Below are positions 11,169 through 19,165 of a stretch of DNA of 40,450 nt, in pieces. Each line of letters opens with the position of its first letter. Positions within the stretch are counted from its first letter, which is position 1. Source of the stretch: Komagataeibacter sp. FXV3 (GTDB taxonomy: Bacteria; Pseudomonadota; Alphaproteobacteria; Acetobacterales; Acetobacteraceae); the NCBI RefSeq assembly GCF_015155755.1, contig NZ_VWPI01000143.1:1-40450 (forward strand). Reading direction: 5' to 3'. Under the pieces are notes generated by a model, which worked only from the letters and a program-made list of their open reading frames with translations, was not told the origin of the DNA and ran no database searches. A program made the position numbers and the translations under genes.

Positions 11169-11699
11169 ATGGCCAAGCGGTGGTATGTGATCCACGTCTA
11201 TTCGGGCTTCGAAAAGAAGATAGCCCAGCACATCACGGAACAGGCCGCCCAGAAGGGCCTGGCCGATCATTTCGGTGAAATCCTTGTTCCATCGGAAGAA
11301 GTGACGGAAGTGCGCCGGGGCCAGAAGGTCAATTCGGAACGCAAGTTCTTCCCCGGTTACGTGCTGGTCAACATGGAACTGACCGATGAGGCATGGCACC
11401 TGGTCAAGGACACGCCCAAGGTCACCGGCTTCCTTGGCAGCAAGACCCGTCCCTCGCCCATTCCCAAGGTCGAGGCCGAACGGATCATGAAGCAGGCGCA
11501 GGAAGGCGTGGAACGCGTCCGTCCGTCCGTCACCTTCGAGATCGGTGAGCAGATCCGCGTGGCTGATGGTCCCTTCACCTCCTTCAACGGCACGATCGAG
11601 GAAGTGGATGAGGAACGTGGCCGCCTGAAGGTCAGCGTTTCCATCTTCGGCCGGTCTACGCCGGTGGATCTGGAATACAATCAGGTGGAGAAGGTCTGA
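11169..11699 (+). CDS. nusG: Transcription termination/antitermination factor NusG
   Basis: NusG binds RNA polymerase and links it to Rho or the ribosome. From the ATG at 11169 it has 176 residues. It has the NGN domain (MAKRWYVIHVYSGFEKKIAQ, then RRGQKVNSERKFFPGYVLVN and VTGFLGSKTRPSPI) and a C-terminal KOW domain (RVADGPFTSFNGTIEEVDEE and a closing FGRSTPVDLEYNQVEKV). It is probably co-transcribed with secE. A strong terminator follows the stop codon, so the rplKAJL-rpoBC genes that usually come next are not part of this transcript. Confidence 0.96.
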   Translation: MAKRWYVIHVYSGFEKKIAQHITEQAAQKGLADHFGEILVPSEEVTEVRRGQKVNSERKFFPGYVLVNMELTDEAWHLVKDTPKVTGFLGSKTRPSPIPKVEAERIMKQAQEGVERVRPSVTFEIGEQIRVADGPFTSFNGTIEEVDEERGRLKVSVSIFGRSTPVDLEYNQVEKV

Positions 11700-11718
11700 C
11701 CCTTCCCTACCTGACGAC

Positions 11719-11743
11719 AAAGGCGCCTCCGGGCGCCTTTTTT
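11719..11743 (+). terminator. Rho-independent terminator after nusG
   Basis: AAAGGCGCC (11719-11727) pairs with GGCGCCTTT (11732-11740) around a 4-nt loop and runs into a T tract. Confidence 0.92.
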
Positions 11744-11770
11744 ATTGCCTGTGACAGACTGCAGATAATC

Positions 11771-11852
11771 AAAAGTTTTTGGTGAAGCTTTTTTCAAAAA
11801 GCTTCGCAGAATGCCGCCTTTTTTTCAAAAAGGCGGCACTCAAAAACTTTTA
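11771..11852. repeat. Dispersed two-hairpin repeat, copy 3 (complete core, inverted)
   Basis: The outer arms AAAAGTTTTTG and CAAAAACTTTT enclose two hairpins, GAAGCTTTTTT/AAAAAGCTTC and GCCGCCTTTTT/AAAAAGGCGGC. The order of hairpins is inverted relative to the copy at 31544. Terminal inverted repeats are absent. It lies between the convergent nusG and pqiC genes. Confidence 0.85.
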
Positions 11853-11860
11853 TCCTCTGT

Positions 11861-12493
11861 TCAGGAGTGGTGGGCCGCAGGCAACGCCTGCAACCGTTCG
11901 GCTGCCATGTCCGCCACCTGTCCCGTAAGCTGGCTCAGCGCCGCCACCATGGCGCGCGTGCCGGTGCCGGTGGGGGACGCACTCAGGTCAAGCGGCACGG
12001 ACAGTCCGTGATCCGCATCCCCTACCCTGTGCACGGACAGGCTGCCCGCAAGATGCACCAGCCCCGCGGAATCGCGCGCGAAACGGGTGATCTCGACCTC
12101 GACCGCGCCCTCCGCCGGTACGGTGGTCGCATCATTCTGGGCAAAGACAGTCCGGCCCGGCAGGCGCTGCTGCAGGTCGGTGGACAGCACGTGGCCCAGC
12201 ATCAGCGCCAGTGGCTCGCTCCACGCAGCACCCGTCAGCGGCGTGACACTGTAATCATCCTGCACGCCCACAATGGTCTGCCGGTCCAGCGAGGACGGGA
12301 CACCGGGCGTGCGGACTTCGATCACGGCGGGAACCTGCGACCCGGCGACGGCAGGCTGCGTGCTGGCCACCGGGGCCAGTGAATACAGCGTCGGGTCGGA
12401 CGACCCGCACCCGGCCAGCAGGAGCGTGCCCGCCATGGCAGCCGTTGCGGCCATGATCCGCCGCGCGGAATGTGTGAAGAAAGGGCGTCGCAT
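11861..12493 (-). CDS. pqiC: PqiC-like ABC-transport auxiliary lipoprotein
   Basis: This is an outer-membrane lipoprotein partner of the PqiB MCE tunnel in phospholipid traffic across the envelope. The N-terminus has a signal peptide with lipobox AGTLLLAGC (Cys near residue 29). After it comes the PqiC-type start DPTLYSLAPV and a family-like body (IEVRTPGVPSSLDRQTIV). It has 210 residues. It is encoded directly after pqiB with only 4 bp between them, which fits a pqiABC operon. The operon ends in copy 3 of the dispersed repeat. Confidence 0.82.
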   Translation of the reverse strand: MRRPFFTHSARRIMAATAAMAGTLLLAGCGSSDPTLYSLAPVASTQPAVAGSQVPAVIEVRTPGVPSSLDRQTIVGVQDDYSVTPLTGAAWSEPLALMLGHVLSTDLQQRLPGRTVFAQNDATTVPAEGAVEVEITRFARDSAGLVHLAGSLSVHRVGDADHGLSVPLDLSASPTGTGTRAMVAALSQLTGQVADMAAERLQALPAAHHS

Positions 12494-12497
12494 GATC

Positions 12498-14162
12498 TTA
12501 TCGTCCCGTAATCAATGCCGAGGGATGGTGGGTCAGGAAGTCCGACAGGAAGCGCAGCGAGCGCGCGGCGTCGTTAAGCTGCTGCATCATCTGCTGCAGG
12601 TTGCGCTGGAAATCGGTATCGCCACCATAGCTGGACAGGACCGAGTTCGCGTTTTTCAGCGTCTTGTCCATACCGGTCAGCAGTTGCGGCATTTCGCTGC
12701 GGGCATCACGCGATATGACCTGCAGGTTCTGTAGCGAACTGCGCAGCGCGGTCAGCGCCTGCTTTGTATCGGGGCTGTTGATCCGCGCATCGGCATGGGC
12801 CAGCAGGCTGGTCAGGTTGTCGCCCATCTGGGTCAGCGGCATGGCTGCGATCTTGTCGCCAATAACGGACAGCGAATCCATGATGCCCGCCATGCCACCC
12901 GCCTGTCCCGGCAGGACCATGGCGTCGCCTTCCATCGTAATCTGCTCGGGCTTCGCGTTCTTGACGAAGGTCAGTGCGATTTCGGATTCGCCGGTCAGCA
13001 TGCTGGTGCTCTGTACCGACGCGCGCAGTCCGTCCGCCACCTGCGTACGCAGCAGCCCGGCCATGGCATCGGGCGGCACCTGCTGATTATCCAGCACGCG
13101 TTCGGGCTGCAGTTCCATGGCCACGCGCACATGCGCCTTGCCGGTGGCGGGATTAACCTCCAGCTTCACATCGTCGATCATGCCGACCTGAATGCCGAAC
13201 ATGGTCAGGCGTCCCCCCTTCGTCAGGCCGGACACCGAACTGGTCAGGTAGGTGACAAGGGGAATGCGCTCCCGGTAGCCCGCGCTATTGGCGTCTTCCG
13301 CGCTGTCATACAGCAGGAAGGTGGTGTCGGGCCCGGCGGTGCTGGGCAGGGTGTTCTTTTCATTGCGCGCATCGGGCGGGTCAAACGCGACCCCACCGGA
13401 CAGCAGCGCCTGCAATGACTGCAGCTTGACCTTCAGCCCACCCGGACCAAGGCCCACCTGCACGCCGGACACGTTCCAGAAGCGCGTAGTGGTGCGCAGG
13501 TAACTGTCATAGGGCGCCTGCACGAAAATCTGCACCTTGATCGGTCCGCGGCCTTCGGGCGGCATGGTGTAGCCCAGCACTTCACCCACCACCACGTCGC
13601 GGAAGAAGATCGGTGCGCCCTGACCGAGTGAGCCAAGGGACTGCGTGACCAGCGTATAGGTATGCCCCGGCTGGTCCGAACGCACGCCTGGTGGCGATTC
13701 CAGCCCCTTGAAATGCGTGGTGTAATGACCACCCGGTTCCCCCGCGTCCATGGCGATGTAGGCGCCGGACATGACGGTTTCCAGACCGGTGACGCTGGCG
13801 CCATTGATACGCGGCCGCACGACCCAGAAACGGGCATGATCGGTCAGCGTGCGGGCAGCAGACGAGGTCATGCGCACGGCGACCTCGACATGGTGCAGGT
13901 CATCGCTCAACCGGATCGAATCGACCGTGCCCAGCGGCACCGCCTTGTTCTTGACCTCCGTCTGGCCACTGGTCAGGCCATCGGCCGTATCAAAGCTTAT
14001 GACGATCAGCGGCCCCCGTTCGGTCAGGCCGCGCCAGCCCAGGTAACCCGCGATCAGGATGGCGACAATCGGCACAAGCCAGACCACGGAGAAACGGTAC
14101 CGCCGCGTACGGGCCTGCGGCACGTCCCCCCGCGGGTCATTGGAAAGGAAATCGTCATTCAC
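12498..14162 (-). CDS. pqiB: PqiB-like MCE-domain protein (intermembrane lipid transport)
   Basis: PqiB forms a periplasm-spanning tube of stacked MCE rings anchored in the inner membrane. One TM helix lies near residues 24-43 (VVWLVPIVAILIAGYLGWRG). It is followed by MCE domains starting LIVISFDTADGLTSGQTEV, THFKGLESPPGVRSDQPG and YRERIPLVTYLTSSVSGLTKG (shown in parts), and a C-terminal helical region. With 554 residues it is close to E. coli PqiB. The start is the GTG at 14162, because its GTGA overlaps the stop of pqiA. Longer in-frame starts would overlap pqiA heavily. Confidence 0.9.
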   Translation of the reverse strand: MNDDFLSNDPRGDVPQARTRRYRFSVVWLVPIVAILIAGYLGWRGLTERGPLIVISFDTADGLTSGQTEVKNKAVPLGTVDSIRLSDDLHHVEVAVRMTSSAARTLTDHARFWVVRPRINGASVTGLETVMSGAYIAMDAGEPGGHYTTHFKGLESPPGVRSDQPGHTYTLVTQSLGSLGQGAPIFFRDVVVGEVLGYTMPPEGRGPIKVQIFVQAPYDSYLRTTTRFWNVSGVQVGLGPGGLKVKLQSLQALLSGGVAFDPPDARNEKNTLPSTAGPDTTFLLYDSAEDANSAGYRERIPLVTYLTSSVSGLTKGGRLTMFGIQVGMIDDVKLEVNPATGKAHVRVAMELQPERVLDNQQVPPDAMAGLLRTQVADGLRASVQSTSMLTGESEIALTFVKNAKPEQITMEGDAMVLPGQAGGMAGIMDSLSVIGDKIAAMPLTQMGDNLTSLLAHADARINSPDTKQALTALRSSLQNLQVISRDARSEMPQLLTGMDKTLKNANSVLSSYGGDTDFQRNLQQMMQQLNDAARSLRFLSDFLTHHPSALITGR

Positions 14163-15652
14163 GCCTGATCTGGCTCCATGCTGGCCGGTCCGGTGCCGAC
14201 CGGGGAAAGGGAAGGTGAAGGGGTTGTCTGTCCGGAATCCCGCGTTACCTGCGCGCGCAGCACGGACGGGGGCAGGCCATCGACCACCCGGCCATTGCGG
14301 CCTGCTGCATCCCACATGATGCGGGGGTCAAAGCTCCATGCCCCCAGCAGGGTCAGCACCACGACGGCGGCAAAGGCCACCATGCCCGCATTGGCGGTGA
14401 CACTGGCCATGGCGTTGAAGCGCACGACCGCGACAAGGATCGAAATCATGAACACGTCGATCATGGACCACCGGCCCACCATGTCCACCACCCGGAACAG
14501 CCGGGTCCGGGCCACAAGGTGCCCCCGCGCGCCATGCCATGTCTGCCAGACCATCCAGCCAAGGCTTGCGATCTTGAGCATCGGGACGGTGATGGAGGCA
14601 AAGAACACCAGCAGCGACAGCGGGATCATGCCGTCCACCCACAATTCGATCGCGCCTTCGACAATGGTATGGCCACCGCCGCCGCCCATGCGCATGAAGG
14701 TCATGACCGGGTACAGATTGGCAGGAATATAGAAAACGATGGCCGCGATCAGGAAGGCGGTGGTGCGTGTCAGCGACTGTGGCAGGCGACGCCAGACCTT
14801 GTGCTCACAACGCGGGCAGATCCCCACGCAGGTCAGATTGGAAACCGGATGCGCCAGTTCCCCCACCAGTCCACACGACGTGCAGGCCACCAGATGGTCC
14901 ACCGGCGGCATGCCCACATCGTCCACATGCACGTAATCCACCTCGACCGCCTCATCCCCTTCGGCGCGGGTCAGGGAATCAATGCGGCGGTGCCGCCAGA
15001 TCATTTCGGTATCCAGCGTCGAATCCGTGGCCGCCATGGTCAGCATCAACGCGCCGATCAGGTACACGGCCGGTCCCACATCGACATGGGCCATGTCGGT
15101 CAGCTTGGTATAGGCAACGAAAATGCCAAGGATATAGACCTCGACCATCGACCATGGCCGCAGCTTGTCATACCAGACCAGGACACGCGGCGCCCAGTCC
15201 GGCAATTGCCGGCATGACGCGGCATACAGGATGGCGAACATGAACCCGATCGCAATGGCCGGGGCCAGGATCGTGACCGCGCCCACCAGCACGCCCGCTT
15301 CCCCCCACCCTTCATGCATGAGTTCCATCGGCCCGGTCAGCAGGTCCACCGTGCGCTGCCTGCCATACACATCCAGCGTCATGAGCGATGACGCCAGGGC
15401 CGCCAGATAGAACGCAGCCGAGCTTATGCAGAACGCAAGCGGTGTTGCCAGTGGGGCGGTGCGCCGCCGGCGCGCCAGTTTCTGCCCGCAGCGCACGCAT
15501 GATGCCTGCTGCCCCGGATTCAGGTCCGGCAGGCGCTGGTACAGGCCACAGCCGGGACATTCCGACAATCCGCCAATGACACGCACATGACGGACGGGAC
15601 CGGGTTCGACATCATCACAGCGTAGATGCGGGGAGGAAGAGGACGTGTTCAT
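14159..15652 (-). CDS. pqiA: PqiA-like integral membrane protein
   Basis: This is the inner-membrane partner of PqiB. It has two homologous halves, each with a cysteine zinc-ribbon-like module (CPGCG...CVRCG near residues 33-60, and CTSCG...CPRCE near residues 262-288) followed by four hydrophobic segments. The FYIPANLYPVM and WSMIDVFMISILVA motifs are typical of the family. The C-terminal tail is Ser/Pro-rich and probably disordered. The ATG at 15652 gives 497 residues. A GTG three codons upstream (15661) is possible, and no strong ribosome-binding site separates the two. Confidence 0.9.
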   Translation of the reverse strand: MNTSSSSPHLRCDDVEPGPVRHVRVIGGLSECPGCGLYQRLPDLNPGQQASCVRCGQKLARRRRTAPLATPLAFCISSAAFYLAALASSLMTLDVYGRQRTVDLLTGPMELMHEGWGEAGVLVGAVTILAPAIAIGFMFAILYAASCRQLPDWAPRVLVWYDKLRPWSMVEVYILGIFVAYTKLTDMAHVDVGPAVYLIGALMLTMAATDSTLDTEMIWRHRRIDSLTRAEGDEAVEVDYVHVDDVGMPPVDHLVACTSCGLVGELAHPVSNLTCVGICPRCEHKVWRRLPQSLTRTTAFLIAAIVFYIPANLYPVMTFMRMGGGGGHTIVEGAIELWVDGMIPLSLLVFFASITVPMLKIASLGWMVWQTWHGARGHLVARTRLFRVVDMVGRWSMIDVFMISILVAVVRFNAMASVTANAGMVAFAAVVVLTLLGAWSFDPRIMWDAAGRNGRVVDGLPPSVLRAQVTRDSGQTTPSPSLSPVGTGPASMEPDQA

Positions 15653-15747
15653 ACCGAACACAGCATATAGACCAAATTAAAATGGGGAATGCCGCATTTG
15701 AGATATTGCATCATGCCAGACCATCGTTTATCAGACGCCACAGGTCT

Positions 15748-15822
15748 GCCGACATAGCTCAGGGGTAGAGCAACTGATTCGTAATCAGTAGGCCCTCGGT
15801 TCAATTCCGAGTGTCGGCACCA
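15748..15822 (+). tRNA. tRNA-Thr(CGU)
   Basis: The acceptor stem is GCCGACA/TGTCGGC, the anticodon stem CTGAT/ATCAG encloses anticodon CGT at 15780-15782, and the T loop is TTCAATT. CCA is encoded. Its length is 75 nt. Confidence 0.96.
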
Positions 15823-16211
15823 CCTTCCCCCTGATTTTTCAAGATTTCAAAACTTACCCGAATTCGCAAGCCGTTCCCCTGTTCCATGGGGCAGCGCGTG
15901 GGCAAGGCCATCCATTTTGCGGCGCCCCGGATCGCGACCGGAAACGGATTCGAGGACATGCGAATCCCCGATCGATTCCGACTGTCTCATCTGGCCGACA
16001 TCCCGGCACGGATGAAACCGCCATGCCATTCGGCACCCTTTCCATAGTCATAACCATCCAACCAGCCCGGACACCTTTATCGTGTCCGGTATCAGGCTGT
16101 CCGACCATTGGTATTATAAATACTTACAGAATATGTCTTATTTGAAATAATTTGTAATTACAAGCAGGCTTTTTGTTGTATTCCAACTGCAACATATGAG
16201 GAGCACCTGTC
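15823..16211. other. Intergenic region between tRNA-Thr and the AT-rich orphan gene
   Basis: I recognise no gene here. Short minus-strand frames (for example 15854-16108) look like chance ORFs. The first part has ordinary GC content. From about 16110 it becomes AT-rich and probably carries the orphan gene's promoter. The region follows a tRNA 3' end, a common integration site, but I found no integrase or repeated tRNA end. Confidence 0.5.
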
Positions 16212-16538
16212 ATGGGGATAATCAACAATCTCAATTCCCTCTTCGGGAATTATAAAGATACGTTTTATATAGAAAATATCGCTATTGATGAGATATCCAT
16301 AAGCAAAGATGGAAAAGTTATCCCGGATACAGCGGACATTTTACACGATTTTTTATACGATCAGGAGGAAAGGACCATATTCAATACAAAGGACGGTTTT
16401 GTATTCCATATGGCCGATGAATATTATGTTGTTGATTTTGATGACTATATAACAACAAATCCCTATTTATATCCAAAAGTTACAATATCAAGAAAAGGCA
16501 TAGGACTGGACATTAAGCTATTTATGAAACACGACTAA
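16212..16538 (+). CDS. Small AT-rich hypothetical protein
   Basis: I do not recognise this 108-residue protein. It is acidic and rich in Ile, Asp, Tyr and Phe, with no signal peptide or membrane segment. It begins MGIINNLNSLFGNYKDTFYI and has a central aromatic/acidic stretch (EYYVVDFDDYITTNPYLYP). A strong ribosome-binding site (GAGGAG, about 16197-16202) precedes the ATG and a hairpin follows the stop, so it is probably a real, expressed gene. Its base composition is far more AT-rich than its neighbours and it lies next to tRNA-Thr. This suggests horizontal acquisition. The size and acidity recall immunity or antitoxin proteins, but nothing in the sequence proves that. Confidence 0.7.
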   Translation: MGIINNLNSLFGNYKDTFYIENIAIDEISISKDGKVIPDTADILHDFLYDQEERTIFNTKDGFVFHMADEYYVVDFDDYITTNPYLYPKVTISRKGIGLDIKLFMKHD

Positions 16539-16564
16539 AACATAGAAACCTATATACATAATAA

Positions 16565-16600
16565 AGCCACCCGGTCGATCAAACGGGTGGCTCTGTCTTT
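16565..16600 (+). terminator. Terminator after the AT-rich orphan gene
   Basis: AGCCACCCG (16565-16573) pairs with CGGGTGGCT (16584-16592) and is followed by a T-rich stretch. It can also serve the convergent gntP-type gene. Confidence 0.75.
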
Positions 16601-16632
16601 ATAATGCTGCATGCCGTGCGTTCCGCCGCACC

Positions 16633-17982
16633 TTACAAACCGCACCATCCCAGAAGCAGGCACATCCCCAGCCCCGCCACGCCAATCAGGGTCTCGATCA
16701 CCGACCATGTGCGCAATGTCTGCGGTACCGTAAGACCCAGCGCATCACGCACCTGCCAGAAGCCCGAATCATTCATCGGCCCGAACATGACCGCCCCCGC
16801 CCCCGTCGCCAGCACCAGCAGTTCGGGCGAGGCACCTGCCCCATGCACCATGATCGGGGCCACGATTCCGGCCGTGGTACTCATGGCTACGGTGGCGGAT
16901 CCCACCGCCACACGCATGCCTGCCGCCAGCCCCCATGCCAAGAATAGCAGCGGGACATGCATGTCCACCGCGGCGCGGGCGATCGCATCGGAAATGCCAC
17001 TATCCATCAGTTCCGCGCCAAAACCGCCCCCCGCGCCAATCATCAGCAGCAGGCTGGCCAGCGGACCAAGACACTCGTTGGAACAGGCCAGGATTTTCTC
17101 ACGCGCCAGTCCCCGCCGCAGCCCCAGCGTCCAGAACGACAGCAGCGCCGCCAGCGCCAGCCCCACATTGGGATCCCCCATAAAACGCAGGGCTTCGACC
17201 CAGCCCCCCGTGACCGGTCCCATGAACCGGGCGGCTGATCCCGCCAGCATCAGCACGATGGGAGCGAGAATGGTGAACAGCGTAATGCCAAATCCTGGCA
17301 GGTCCGCATGTGTGCGGGGCGCATCATGCCCATGGGCGTGTGCCGCGCCGGCCCCGGTATCCGCAGGCAGGCGTGGCACGATGAAGCGGGTATAAAGCGG
17401 CCCCGAAATGATCGCGACCGGTACGCTGACCACGGCCCCCATCCAGATTACACGCCCGATATCGGCATGATAGGCCGCAAGGGCGAACATGGTGCCGGGG
17501 TGGGGCGGCATGTAGCCCTGCACGACCGACAGGGCGGCGGTCACCGGCAGCGCCACATGCAGAATGGGCCGCCCGGTCTGGCGCGCGATGGAAAAGGCCA
17601 GCGGCACAAGGATGACGAAGCCCACGGTAAAGAACACCGACAACCCGACCAGCAGGCCGATCACCATCATGGCCCAGTCCAGCCGCCGCGGCCCCGCAAG
17701 CGCCACCACCGTCATGGCGATGCGGTCAGCGCCGCCCGAGACCTCCAGCATCTTGCCCAGCATGGTGCCCAGCGCAATGACCGAGGCAATCTGCCCCAGC
17801 ACCTGCCCCGCCCCGCCTTCAAACGACGCCACGACCCGTGAAGCGGGCATGCCGGCGGCAAACCCCAGCAGCATGGATGCAATCAGCAGTGCAAGGAACG
17901 GATTGAGCTTGACCCGTTCAATCAGGAAAACGACAACGCATATGGCCACAACAGCCAGTAACAGGGCCATTCCGACCGACAT
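16633..17982 (-). CDS. GntP family gluconate:H+ symporter
   Basis: This is an inner-membrane permease that probably imports gluconate or a related sugar acid, which acetic acid bacteria produce in quantity. It has 449 residues with about 12-14 hydrophobic segments. It opens MSVGMALLLAVVAICVVVFL and has LNPFLALLIASMLLG. The family motifs GKMLEVSGGADRIA, the pore-region sequence QGYMPPHPGT and a final NDSGFWQV are visible. Family membership is clear. The exact substrate is inferred. It stands alone, without gluconate kinase or regulator nearby. Confidence 0.88.
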   Translation of the reverse strand: MSVGMALLLAVVAICVVVFLIERVKLNPFLALLIASMLLGFAAGMPASRVVASFEGGAGQVLGQIASVIALGTMLGKMLEVSGGADRIAMTVVALAGPRRLDWAMMVIGLLVGLSVFFTVGFVILVPLAFSIARQTGRPILHVALPVTAALSVVQGYMPPHPGTMFALAAYHADIGRVIWMGAVVSVPVAIISGPLYTRFIVPRLPADTGAGAAHAHGHDAPRTHADLPGFGITLFTILAPIVLMLAGSAARFMGPVTGGWVEALRFMGDPNVGLALAALLSFWTLGLRRGLAREKILACSNECLGPLASLLLMIGAGGGFGAELMDSGISDAIARAAVDMHVPLLFLAWGLAAGMRVAVGSATVAMSTTAGIVAPIMVHGAGASPELLVLATGAGAVMFGPMNDSGFWQVRDALGLTVPQTLRTWSVIETLIGVAGLGMCLLLGWCGL

Positions 17983-18102
17983 TGACGCCTATCCCCCAAT
18001 TTCCTGTCCCGATGCGTGCCCTGTCATGGCATCAGCCAGCGGGTGTGGACATGGTGTTTACTATATCAGGGCCGGACAGGAAGACCTGATGCAGGTCAGT
18101 CA

Positions 18103-18191
18103 GAGACTGTTTCAAAACAGAGCATTGATAAAAATAAACATTTCCAGGTGCTGCCTTTTTTCAAAAAGGCGGCGTTCCCTGAAGCTTTTTG
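18103..18191. repeat. Dispersed two-hairpin repeat, copy 4 (left part, cut by the IS)
   Basis: It starts with the terminal repeat GAGACTGTTTCAAAAC, preceded by TCA, and continues through the GCTGCCTTTTTTCAAAAAGG hairpin to the first arm of the second hairpin (GAAGCTTTTT). There it meets the left inverted repeat of the insertion sequence. Its own right end is missing. Confidence 0.85.
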
Positions 18192-18205
18192 GGGTCTGTT
18201 GGGAA

Positions 18206-18601
18206 TTAACGCGAATTGATGATTGCAGCGGTGAGATAAATCATCGCTGCGAATGATCTGTCGGTCTTGTCGCTTCGCATGGCGATGCGCTTGAACTCCT
18301 TGAGCTTGCAGAAGAAGTTCTCGATGAGATGGCGCGCCTTGAACAGGGCGCCATCGAAGGATCGCCTGTCGAGGCGGTTCCGACGCTGGGAAATGACCAC
18401 GCGGGCCCCTTGCGCGCGTATGGTGTCCACGATCCAGTGGACATCGAACGCCTTGTCAGCAAGAAGTCCCTCGAAATCAGCCGGTTCGAGAAGCGGCGCC
18501 ACCCCGACCGTGTCGTAATGCTGGCCGGGGATAAGCGTAAAGCGTACCAGATTGCCCAGGGCGTCAGTCATGGCGATGATCTTGGTGGACCATCCCGTCA
18601 C
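18206..18601 (-). CDS. IS5-family transposase, C-terminal part (orfB)
   Basis: This is the C-terminal catalytic half of the DDE transposase. It reads TGWSTKIIAMTDALGN, then LLADKAFD (second catalytic Asp) and HLIENFFCKLKEFKRIA (the Y/R-E-K region with the catalytic Glu). The frame is open upstream to the shift site and encodes RSQAIGRS before the first possible start, as expected if it is translated only by frameshift from orfA. No internal stop is seen, so the element may be active. Confidence 0.88.
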   Translation of the reverse strand: MTGWSTKIIAMTDALGNLVRFTLIPGQHYDTVGVAPLLEPADFEGLLADKAFDVHWIVDTIRAQGARVVISQRRNRLDRRSFDGALFKARHLIENFFCKLKEFKRIAMRSDKTDRSFAAMIYLTAAIINSR

Positions 18602-18609
18602 ACTGCGTC

Positions 18610-18957
18610 CTATCGCCTGACTTCGGGTCCCCCTTTTGCGCCTTGGCCATGGCGGTGAACCCGGACCACCGTGCCGTCGATCATCGCATATTCCATGTCG
18701 GCATCGTCAGAGACCGCTTCAAAAAGCCGTTTGAAAACACCGGCTTTCATCCAGTCGCTGTAACGGGAATAGACAGAGTTCCAATGTCCGAAATACGTCG
18801 GAAGGTCCCGCCATGGGCTGCCGGTCCGGGCAATCCAGAGGACCGCCTCAATGAAAAGACGGTTGTCCTGCCCGCTGCGCCCGCGATCTGTTTTCTTGCC
18901 AAGGCACAGCGGTTCCATTTGCGCCCATTGGGCGTCTGTCAGTACGAAGCGATCCAT
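18610..18957 (-). CDS. IS5-family transposase, N-terminal part (orfA)
   Basis: The 115-residue frame opens MDRFVLTDAQWAQMEPLCLG, the DNA-binding part of this family. It has FIEAVLWIARTGSPWRDLP and ends with the first catalytic aspartate (YAMIDGTVVRVHRHG) and GAKGG. The stop follows shortly after a run reading AAAAGGGGG on the coding strand (complement of 18629-18637). A -1 slip there leads into orfB. Confidence 0.9.
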   Translation of the reverse strand: MDRFVLTDAQWAQMEPLCLGKKTDRGRSGQDNRLFIEAVLWIARTGSPWRDLPTYFGHWNSVYSRYSDWMKAGVFKRLFEAVSDDADMEYAMIDGTVVRVHRHGQGAKGGPEVRR

Positions 18958-19012
18958 ACGGATTTTGAATCACATTTGGTGACTTTGAAAAAGTATAATT
19001 CCCAACAGACCC

Positions 19013-19092
19013 TGATAAAAATAAAAGTTTTTGGGTGCTGCCTTTTTCCAAAAAGACGACGTTTTCCGAAGCTTTAAAAAAAAGCTTTCCCC
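19013..19092. repeat. Dispersed two-hairpin repeat, copy 5 (left end replaced by the IS)
   Basis: It begins at TGATAAAAATAAAAGTTTTT, which corresponds to about base 24 of the full element. It continues through GGTGCTGCCTTTTTCC and the GAAGCTTT/AAAGCTTT arm. The terminal repeat is missing at the IS side, and no clear right terminal repeat is seen before the phosphatase gene. Confidence 0.8.
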
Positions 19093-19165
19093 ATAGTGCC
19101 TCTGATTTTCAGAGCATTTCACTGGCAGGCTTCTGGAATGTTTTTTCGGTTGCTGACAGGTGCCG

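Larger units (their letters stand above)
18192..19012 (-). mobile_element. IS5-family insertion sequence (about 821 bp)
   Basis: The ends are matching 17-bp inverted repeats GGGTCTGTTGGGAATTA (left at 18192, right as its complement ending at 19012). The element carries two overlapping minus-strand frames, orfA and orfB, joined by a probable -1 frameshift to make one DDE transposase. I see no direct target duplication: the flanks read TTG on the left and TGA on the right. Both flanks are partial copies of the same dispersed repeat, which suggests rearrangement after insertion. Confidence 0.92.

Noticed and set aside
15854-16108. A minus-strand ORF after tRNA-Thr as an integrase remnant
   Set aside because: The translation has none of the tyrosine-recombinase motifs, and I found no second copy of the tRNA 3' end that would mark an attachment site.
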